Source of the DNA: Dyadobacter bucti
GTDB taxonomy: Bacteria; Bacteroidota; Bacteroidia; Cytophagales; Spirosomataceae
NCBI RefSeq assembly: GCF_005869225.1
Contig: NZ_SWFP01000003.1
Span: 806,001-870,000, forward strand
Direction: 5' to 3'
DNA: 64,000 nucleotides
Shown here: positions 45,465 through 51,733 of the stretch, one piece after another
Position numbering within the stretch: position 1 is the stretch's first letter
Layout: each line of letters opens with the position of its first letter
Position numbers and translations under genes: made by a program
The notes under the pieces: generated by a model
Database searches by the model: none
What the model saw: only the letters and a program-made list of their open reading frames with translations
Told to the model about the DNA's origin: nothing

Positions 45465-45562
45465 AATGTGATCTTTAAAAGTTGGGCCGGGATAATGGAA
45501 GGATTCAGGTAGTGTATGAGCAAAATGAGCACAATCAGGAAGAGTATGAGCAGTTGTTTCAT
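45461..45562 (-). CDS. Small hydrophobic peptide gene in the ABC operon
   Basis: A 33-aa frame from ATG 45562 to TGA 45461-45463: MKQLLILFLIVLILLIHYL followed by NPSIIPAQLLKITL. One membrane helix. It starts 4 bases after the ATPase stop and its stop overlaps the permease start as ATGA, exactly filling the gap between the two. That tight fit suggests a real, translationally coupled gene, perhaps a permease accessory peptide. It may instead be only a ribosome-passing spacer. Confidence 0.5.
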   Translation of the reverse strand: MKQLLILFLIVLILLIHYLNPSIIPAQLLKITL

Positions 45563-45566
45563 GACA

Positions 45567-46400
45567 TTATTGAAAAATAACTTTGATCCGTGCCGGGTTT
45601 TCTATCACTGCGTTGAACAATTGTTCCAGGTCTACACGACTTTCCTGCCGGGTCAAATTTTCAAATACTGCATTGTAGCCTCTCAAAGACGGCTCCGAAT
45701 AAATAACCCTCTGGTCAAATTCGATACTTGGTAAAACACCGAAGCAAAGCCGCTCCGAGACGACGTCGAGGCTGTGCTGTATCAGTATGTTGCTGTCTTC
45801 CAGAATAATGATCGAATCGATCAGATTGTCAAGATCCCGAACCTGATGTGTGGAGATCAGTATTGTGCGGTCTGCCTGGAGAGAAGAGGAAACCAGTTTT
45901 CTGAACTGGCTTTTTGAAGGAATATCCAGTCCGTTGGTAGGCTCGTCCATGATCAGCACCTTGGTGTTGGTAGCGAGTGCAAATGCGATCAAAACCTTCT
46001 TTTTCTGACCATAAGACATGCCTGTGAGCTTGTTACCTTCAGGTATGTCAAATTCCGCGATATGGCTGCGAAACTGCGTTTCGTCGAACTGCGGATAAAA
46101 AGGGGCCAGGGTATCCAAATACTTCTCAACCGTCACCGACGGAAGATGAATTTCTTCCGGGATAAAAAACAGATTTTGCAGAAAAGCCGGTTTGCGTTGC
46201 CTGGGCTCGTGGCCAGCTACATCAATACTACCGCTGTCAGGAAAAAGCAGCCCGGCGATATTCCGCAGCAAACTCGACTTGCCGGCGCCATTTTTTCCCA
46301 GCAGACCGTAAATGTGTCCCGAGTCCAGCTTTAAAGTCAGGTTTTCAAATAATTTCTTGTTTTTACTGTATCCAAAAGAGACGCGGTCGAGATGGATCAT
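45567..46400 (-). CDS. ABC transporter ATP-binding protein
   Basis: A 277-aa ATPase from the Met at 46400. Walker A LLGKNGAGKSSLL, Q-loop FFIPEE, signature region MSYGQKKKVLIAFALA, Walker B VLIMDEPTNGLD and switch His in STHQVRDL. The signature reads SYGQK rather than LSGGQ, as in YtrB/EcsA-like exporters. First gene of the operon ATPase, small peptide, permease, GntR, GIN protein. A longer start at 46436 would lie inside the operator and was rejected. Confidence 0.94.
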   Translation of the reverse strand: MIHLDRVSFGYSKNKKLFENLTLKLDSGHIYGLLGKNGAGKSSLLRNIAGLLFPDSGSIDVAGHEPRQRKPAFLQNLFFIPEEIHLPSVTVEKYLDTLAPFYPQFDETQFRSHIAEFDIPEGNKLTGMSYGQKKKVLIAFALATNTKVLIMDEPTNGLDIPSKSQFRKLVSSSLQADRTILISTHQVRDLDNLIDSIIILEDSNILIQHSLDVVSERLCFGVLPSIEFDQRVIYSEPSLRGYNAVFENLTRQESRVDLEQLFNAVIENPARIKVIFQ

Positions 46401-46412
46401 AGTTAAGTAGTT

Positions 46413-46438
46413 TAGTGTTCTAGTTAAATAGTACACTA
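46413..46438 (-). promoter_or_regulatory. Likely operator of the GntR regulator
   Basis: Half-sites TAGTGTACTA and TAGAACACTA are separated by 6 bases and are inverted copies with a single mismatch, 13 bases upstream of the ATPase start. The size and symmetry fit a GntR/YtrA dimer site controlling its own operon. Confidence 0.62.
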
Positions 46439-46505
46439 CAAAACTAAATGAAGAAATTGTAAATACAAGCAGCGGAGAAAAAAATATCCGTGAAATTAAC
46501 TTTCG

Positions 46506-47102
46506 TCAGGATTTGGAGCTGTTATTCAGGAGTTTTTGGTAATCCTGCTTTGTATCAATGTCGATGGCGCCGTAGGGGAAAGGGACGCTGGATACGTCAT
46601 TTTCGAATTTCTTCAGTAATTTTTTTGCACCCTCGGCTCCGGTAAGGCTGAGAAGTGCGTCAAAATATTTTTTCTTAAAAAGAACAGGAGTTCCCAGGGT
46701 ATCAGCATATGCGCTGGCCACAATACCAGAATCAGCTTCCTTTGCCCTGCTGATCAACATTTCAAACAGCGTAGTCGTGACAAAGGGTTGGTCACTGACC
46801 GCCAGAATGACCGATTCCACCTCAGGGTTCACCGAAAGTAACTTTAAAAGCCCGGAACGGACTGATGAAGCCATGCCGGTGGGCCAGTCGGGATTGTGGG
46901 CAGGAGAATAAGTCACTGATTCCAGCTCGGTGGTTATCTTACCGGCATCGGATCCGGTTACGACTACGAGCGTCACATCAGCTACGTTTGCGGCAGCTTC
47001 GGCGATCCGGCAAATCAGGGTTTTATTTTCGTAGCGAAGCAACTGCTTGGGCTCGCCGAGGCGGGAAGAATTACCGGCGGCGAGAATGATAATTCCATAC
47101 AT
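46506..47102 (-). CDS. mocA: MocA/MobA-like nucleotidyltransferase
   Basis: A 198-aa GT-A nucleotidyltransferase. N-terminal signature ILAAGNSSRLGEPKQLLRYENK with the Gly/Arg loop and Lys, then ILAVSDQPFVT with the metal-binding Asp. Sequence and neighbours favour molybdopterin cytidylyltransferase, which makes the CMP form of molybdenum cofactor for xanthine dehydrogenase-type enzymes. Last gene of the desulfurase-xdhC-mocA operon, 12 bases after xdhC. A different NTP-transferase role remains possible. Confidence 0.82.
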   Translation of the reverse strand: MYGIIILAAGNSSRLGEPKQLLRYENKTLICRIAEAAANVADVTLVVVTGSDAGKITTELESVTYSPAHNPDWPTGMASSVRSGLLKLLSVNPEVESVILAVSDQPFVTTTLFEMLISRAKEADSGIVASAYADTLGTPVLFKKKYFDALLSLTGAEGAKKLLKKFENDVSSVPFPYGAIDIDTKQDYQKLLNNSSKS

Positions 47103-47114
47103 GCAGGCAGGGTT

Positions 47115-48320
47115 TCAGGATTCGACTGTTTGAATTGCGCAAAGAAAATCCTCCCGGGCGGTTTTGGCGTAATCAACTTTCTGATCCGAGCGGCTGTGTA
47201 TCGGTTCGGCTTTTTCCCTCAATGAGATTCCTGTTCTGTCGTTCAGTACCGCTTTGATTTCCGCCAGTACAGATAGCGCGATCTCTTCCGAAGTTTCGGC
47301 CCCTATATCCAGCCCGACAGGGCCGTATATTTTTTCTTTTTGTTTGTCTGTGACCTGAATGCCCTCTTTTTCCAGGTCGTCAAACATTCTCTCCAGTTTT
47401 TTCTTCGGGCCCAATGTGCCAACATAAATACATGCTTCGATCTGGATCAGCTGTTTCAGCAGCGCGAGGTCATAATTGTAATTATGCGTCATTAACACAA
47501 AAAAAGTACGTGGATCGGGCTGTATATGATCCAGAACTTCATTCGAGCGTGCGACCAGCACTTTGTTTGCTTTGGGGAAACGATGTTTGGTCGCATGTCC
47601 GGCCCGGCCGTCGGCTACGGTAATTTCCCAGCCCAATACATGCGCCATTTCCATTAATGGAATAGTGTCATTGCCGGCGCCTACGATCACCAGGGAAGGA
47701 GGTAATTTGAGATATTCGATAAAACCCGTCAGATTTTGGCCACTGATCGTGAATTCTTTGAAAAAGGAATCTTCTTTTTCCTTTGCACTGTCGATTTCGG
47801 GTACCAGATCGCTCAGGAGCCGGGGATCGGATACATGATGTATCTGAGTATTATCTTTTTCAAGATATAAAAAGCAGGTTCCGGGCTGTTCCGCGGTGCG
47901 CGACCGGAGTGAAAACAAAGTGATCAGAACTGCGTTTTGTCTTTTCTGATGAATTCTTTTCAGCAGTTCCACAGGATTGTCGGGCTGACCGGGAAGGATC
48001 GGTTCAAAAAGTATGTGTACGATACCGTTGCAACCAAGCTGCACGCCGAGCGTAGTGTCGTTTTCGTCGGTGGTGTCATAAGTTACCAGTTTGTTTTTTT
48101 GCTGGGAAATAGCCAGCAAGGCTTTTCGGAGTGCATCACCTTCCAGGCAGCCACCGCTGATAGCGCCGGTCAGCTGGCCGTCGTCGGTAACGAGCATGCG
48201 TGCGCCCGGACGTCGGTAAGAGGAGCCTTCCACATGCACCACTGTGGTGAGCGCCATTTTTTTGCCTGCCGCCAGGGCCAGCTCATAGGACTTTATGATG
48301 TCCGTAATCTCTTTCATCAC
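47115..48320 (-). CDS. xdhC: XdhC family molybdenum-cofactor insertion protein
   Basis: A 401-aa protein. The N-terminal XdhC/CoxI domain has EGSSYRRPGARMLV and GAISGGCLEGDALRKALL. The C-terminal Rossmann domain has LVIVGAGNDTIPLMEMAHVLGWE. XdhC binds sulfurated Moco and loads it into xanthine dehydrogenase, cooperating with a NifS-type desulfurase in Rhodobacter. Here such a desulfurase gene overlaps its 5' end by 38 bases, pointing to coupled expression. The dehydrogenase itself is not in the window. Confidence 0.93.
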   Translation of the reverse strand: MMKEITDIIKSYELALAAGKKMALTTVVHVEGSSYRRPGARMLVTDDGQLTGAISGGCLEGDALRKALLAISQQKNKLVTYDTTDENDTTLGVQLGCNGIVHILFEPILPGQPDNPVELLKRIHQKRQNAVLITLFSLRSRTAEQPGTCFLYLEKDNTQIHHVSDPRLLSDLVPEIDSAKEKEDSFFKEFTISGQNLTGFIEYLKLPPSLVIVGAGNDTIPLMEMAHVLGWEITVADGRAGHATKHRFPKANKVLVARSNEVLDHIQPDPRTFFVLMTHNYNYDLALLKQLIQIEACIYVGTLGPKKKLERMFDDLEKEGIQVTDKQKEKIYGPVGLDIGAETSEEIALSVLAEIKAVLNDRTGISLREKAEPIHSRSDQKVDYAKTAREDFLCAIQTVES

Positions 48321-49467
48321 GATGCTCTTTTACAATCTTAGAAATTATTTTAACGGCGTGTTCTACCTGTTCTTCCGTGGAAAATCTACCCAGGCTAAAC
48401 CTGAAAGAATTATGGATCAGTCCATCGGGCACGCCCATCGCTTTCAGCACATAGCTGGGTTCCAATGTAGCGGAGGTACATGCGGAACTCCTTGAGAAGG
48501 CAATCTCGTTTCCTGTTTCGAATATCAGTTTTTCACCGTCGATCATGTGAAATGAAATATTGGTGGAGTGGGGCAGGCGGGGGCTGTCTTCTCCGTTTAT
48601 TTCAACGTCTCCAAGTTCCAGTAATTGATTTTCAAAATAATTGCGGAGCTTCTGCAGCCTTTTTCCTTCTGCAGCTAATTCGTCGCTGCATAGTTCGCAA
48701 GCTCTACCAAAGCCGGCAATTGCCGGAACATTCAGTGTGCCGCTGCGCATATTTCTTTCATGTCCTCCTCCATCGATCTGGGCGGTGATGGTCACTGCCG
48801 GATTTTTTTTTCTTACATAAAGGGCACCGATGCCTTTTGGGCCATAAAATTTATGAGCGCTGAACGCCATCAGATCGATTCCGTCTGTATGTACATCTAC
48901 GGCGATTTTTCCCACTGCCTGAGTGGCATCTGTGAAAAAAAGAATTCCATGTTTTTTGGCGATAGCCGAAATTTCGCTCACTGGCTGAATGACCCCCGTC
49001 TCATTGTTTGCGTACATGACGGCTATCAGTATAGTATCCGGCTTGATGGCATTTTCGAGCTCAGCGAGATCGATCAATCCGTTGGAACCCACGGAGAGAT
49101 AGGTGATCCGCCCACCCGATTTTTCTATGCGACGGCATGTATCCAACACTGCTTTATGCTCGGTAGCTACGGTAATGATATGTTTTCCCTTTACGGAATA
49201 GTCTTCGAAAGTACCTTTAATTGCAAGATTAACAGCTTCCGTAGCACCGGATGTAAAAACGATTTCCTGAGGATGTGCGCCAACCAAGCCGGCCACACTT
49301 TCGCGGGCTATATCCACTGCTTCCTCCGCTTCCCAGCCGTAGGCATGCGTACGGCTGGCGGCATTACCGAATTTTTCGACAAAGAATGGCAGCATTTCGT
49401 CAAGGACTCTCGGATCCATGGGAGTAGTAGCATTGTTGTCGAGGTACACGGGCAGTTTTAAGGGCAT
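48283..49467 (-). CDS. Cysteine desulfurase (IscS/NifS family)
   Basis: A 394-aa PLP enzyme. YLDNNATTPMDPRVL at the N-terminus, FTSGATEAVNLAIKG, PLP lysine in FSAHKFYGPKG near 207 and the catalytic cysteine loop SRSSACTSA near 325. It moves sulfur from cysteine to acceptors. Its place ahead of xdhC and mocA suggests it may sulfurate the molybdenum cofactor (like NifS4) rather than build general Fe-S clusters. No IscU/SufU gene is adjacent. A structured leader precedes it. Confidence 0.93.
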   Translation of the reverse strand: MPLKLPVYLDNNATTPMDPRVLDEMLPFFVEKFGNAASRTHAYGWEAEEAVDIARESVAGLVGAHPQEIVFTSGATEAVNLAIKGTFEDYSVKGKHIITVATEHKAVLDTCRRIEKSGGRITYLSVGSNGLIDLAELENAIKPDTILIAVMYANNETGVIQPVSEISAIAKKHGILFFTDATQAVGKIAVDVHTDGIDLMAFSAHKFYGPKGIGALYVRKKNPAVTITAQIDGGGHERNMRSGTLNVPAIAGFGRACELCSDELAAEGKRLQKLRNYFENQLLELGDVEINGEDSPRLPHSTNISFHMIDGEKLIFETGNEIAFSRSSACTSATLEPSYVLKAMGVPDGLIHNSFRFSLGRFSTEEQVEHAVKIISKIVKEHRDERDYGHHKVL

Positions 49468-49529
49468 GTCAAGAAGATACAGTCAGTAACTGAAGAAAAC
49501 CAAAACATTCTTTATAGTTCAAATTACAC

Positions 49530-49563
49530 AAAAAACCACCTCATTTTAAACATGAGATGGTTT
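49530..49563 (-). terminator. Terminator hairpin in the leader of the desulfurase operon
   Basis: On the minus strand AAACCATCTCAT (49552-49563) pairs with ATGAGGTGGTTT (49533-49544) over 12 bp with one G-U, followed by more T. On the plus strand the same position is an A-C mismatch, so it is built for minus-strand RNA. It lies 63 bases before the desulfurase start. Confidence 0.78.
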
Positions 49564-49718
49564 ATTACACTAAACGAACAGGTTAACTATTATGATGAAG
49601 ATCTCAATGCCATTTCGTCCATCGGTTTGACATCCTAGTTCTTGTTCTCAGGAGTGAGCTATCGACAATTGGTGTTTTTGTCAGATTGCGGCTTTACTGG
49701 TTACCAATCGCCGATAGC
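49564..49718 (-). ncRNA. Structured leader or small RNA upstream of the desulfurase operon
   Basis: On the minus strand, bases 49704-49718 pair with 49658-49672 to give a 15-bp helix (GCTATCGGCGATTGG with CCAATTGTCGATAGC) that is complete only through two G-U pairs; on the plus strand these are A-C mismatches. Its loop is 31 nt. About 95 nt follow before the terminator at 49530-49563. Together they look like either a stand-alone sRNA of roughly 190 nt or a 5' leader that attenuates the cysteine desulfurase-xdhC-mocA operon. I do not recognise a known riboswitch. A 10-codon frame (49590-49622) lies inside. Confidence 0.5.
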
Positions 49719-49886
49719 CATATTTTTAATGAATTGGGTATATGGGAGGTATGCGTTGTGACATTTTATAATTATACTCAAAGGAGCTCACAGGCAATTA
49801 AAACGCCATTAAACGCGCCTTAAAATGAGGTTAAATTAGGATGAAATTAAAGCCGCAAAATTCGGGGACGATTGAAACTATTTAGT

Positions 49887-49894
49887 TATTTTTG
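49887..49894 (+). promoter_or_regulatory. Putative -7 box of the peroxiredoxin gene
   Basis: TATTTTTG matches TAnnTTTG, 52 bases before the peroxiredoxin ATG. The -33 element is not clear. Confidence 0.35.
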
Positions 49895-49946
49895 TATTAA
49901 GTCTATAATGTTAGTAGATTAATTTTCCATACTAAATCATATAACT

Positions 49947-50582
49947 ATGTCTTTGCGATTAGGAGATATTGCCCCGGATTTCGAGGCGAATACCACTCAG
50001 GGCCCTCTTCACTTCCATGAATGGCTAGGTGAAAGCTGGGGGTTGCTTTTTTCCCACCCGGCAGATTTTACCCCCGTTTGTACTACCGAACTAGGTAAGA
50101 CCGCCCTTCTGAAAGGCGAGTTTGAAAAACGCAATGTTAAAGTGCTGGCCGTGAGTGTGGACGATCTTGATTCTCACCATCGCTGGATACCGGATATAAA
50201 TGAAGTAAATAATACGGAAGTTAACTTCCCGATTATTGCCGATGAGGGCCGTAAAGTGGCTTTGCTATACGATATGATCCATCCCAATGCCAGCGAGAAA
50301 GCTACAGTCCGTTCCGTATTCGTTATCGGACCTGATAAAAAGATCAAGCTGACTTTGACTTATCCGGCATCAACAGGCCGTAATTTCAACGAAATTCTGC
50401 GCGTGGTTGATTCACTTCAGTTAACGGCCAATTATTCGGTTGCTACCCCTGCCGACTGGAAAGACGGAGAGGATGTAATTGTGGTTCCGGCGGTAAGTAC
50501 TGAAGATGCACAAAAGAAATTTACCAAAGGGCTCAATATTGTCAAGCCGTACCTGCGGTATACACCTCAGCCAAACAAGTAA
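49947..50582 (+). CDS. 1-Cys peroxiredoxin (Prx6 subfamily)
   Basis: A 211-aa peroxidase. The peroxidatic site is SHPADFTPVCTTELG with Cys45, the only cysteine in the protein, so it is a 1-Cys enzyme. Long C-terminal Prx6 extension with PADWKDGEDVIVVPAVS and LRYTPQP. Reduces hydrogen peroxide and organic hydroperoxides in the cytoplasm. Single-gene unit with its own terminator. Confidence 0.95.
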   Translation: MSLRLGDIAPDFEANTTQGPLHFHEWLGESWGLLFSHPADFTPVCTTELGKTALLKGEFEKRNVKVLAVSVDDLDSHHRWIPDINEVNNTEVNFPIIADEGRKVALLYDMIHPNASEKATVRSVFVIGPDKKIKLTLTYPASTGRNFNEILRVVDSLQLTANYSVATPADWKDGEDVIVVPAVSTEDAQKKFTKGLNIVKPYLRYTPQPNK

Positions 50583-50603
50583 ATAAGGCAGGTGAATTCA
50601 CTG

Positions 50604-50643
50604 AAAAGAGTAGGCATAACATTCCGTTGTGCCTACTCTTTTT
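50604..50643 (+). terminator. Rho-independent terminator after the peroxiredoxin gene
   Basis: AAAAGAGTAGGCA (50604-50616) pairs with TGCCTACTCTTTT (50630-50642), 13 bp, with T following. The flanks also make it usable for the convergent gene ending at 50667. Confidence 0.92.
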
Positions 50644-50666
50644 AGTTTTGCCGCCTCAGTAATCTC

Positions 50667-51401
50667 TCAGGAAAACCCCTGGCTTTCGGTAACTTCTTCT
50701 TCCTTCAATACTTCCTTTCCGTAAAACACCATGTTCCTGCCACCCAGGTAATAGTACCATATCGACGCCCCCATGCTGATATGGCTGATGTCGTTATAAT
50801 TGAACCAGGGTCCGAAACTGAATTTTAGTGCATGCAGCCCGGCCGATACGGCACCGAGCGCCGTGGCTATGAAGATGTATTTGCTTCCGGGGTCTTTCTT
50901 GTGTTTGTAAACATATATCTCGATCAGGAAAAGCATCAGGAATAAGCCGTAAAAGGCATGCACTTCCACCACGACGAAATTGAGGGTGATAAATGTCAGC
51001 GCAAAGAAAATGGTCAGTTCCAGGTAATTAAGCCATCCCAGTATTTTTCCATGACTATCTTTCAGAAGGGGTTTTATATGCCATATCGCAGCTCTTTCGA
51101 ACAAAGCAACAGCAATCATACTCGCAAACCATCCGGGAATTTTACCCCGCATGCCGGTAAGGTATAAAAACCCGTGACCCAATACGCCCCCGATTGCAGT
51201 CGCTATGCCCATGAACAAGAAGAAATACTGGATCTGGGTGTACATCCGGTGTTTCCTGCTGAGCTTGTTCAGATGAAAAAATGCATAAATGCATATCACC
51301 GTCATCATCAGGCTGCTGATCACAGTGGAAGGTTCAAGTATGGTAACGCCAAAAATCTGTATCTGATGGACCTTACTGAAATCGATAGTTACTTCATTCA
51401 T
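50667..51401 (-). CDS. Seven-helix membrane protein (DUF6962-like)
   Basis: A 244-aa integral membrane protein with about seven helices. Conserved polar positions sit in GGVLGHGFLYL, VEVHAFYGLF, AGLHALKFSF and YNDISHISMGAS. The repeated buried His with Asp and Ser recalls CREST-type membrane hydrolases (ceramidase relatives), but this is only a pattern resemblance. Convergent with the peroxiredoxin gene. Function unknown. Confidence 0.68.
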   Translation of the reverse strand: MNEVTIDFSKVHQIQIFGVTILEPSTVISSLMMTVICIYAFFHLNKLSRKHRMYTQIQYFFLFMGIATAIGGVLGHGFLYLTGMRGKIPGWFASMIAVALFERAAIWHIKPLLKDSHGKILGWLNYLELTIFFALTFITLNFVVVEVHAFYGLFLMLFLIEIYVYKHKKDPGSKYIFIATALGAVSAGLHALKFSFGPWFNYNDISHISMGASIWYYYLGGRNMVFYGKEVLKEEEVTESQGFS

Positions 51402-51733
51402 GAATAGAAGAGTGTTTTGATTAAGGATTGGAGTGAATGAATGAAGGGTTCTTCAATATTCCTGCCGCCCAAATTAACCATAATTGAGAGAATTTATAAA
51501 CTATATTCTTGTCAGCGCAACCTTTACCAAAATTATACCAGCCTTGCAAGATCACCTCAGCTGTTTGCAGCGACCTCGGGACTTATATCCTGAAACGACC
51601 AGTTGGCAGATGAAAATGAGTCTTTGATCTATTATCGGACAGGAAGTACATAAGATAACTTTCCTTTGTATCGGTAATTGTATTTAAATATGACCATTTG
51701 ATTTTGCCTTCTCTATCATAAGTAAATAAAACC
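51402..51733. other. 332-base intergenic region before the TonB receptor gene
   Basis: Divergent upstream regions of the membrane protein and the receptor. No open frame, repeat or strong hairpin stands out. The 70 bases before the receptor are AT-rich with TTTG words that may be promoter elements, but none has correct spacing. Confidence 0.4.

Noticed and set aside
49530..49718. 6S RNA, SRP RNA or RNase P RNA as an explanation for the leader
   Set aside because: No closing stem joining both ends as in 6S, no GGAAGGAAGC-type SRP loop and no RNase P signature words were found.
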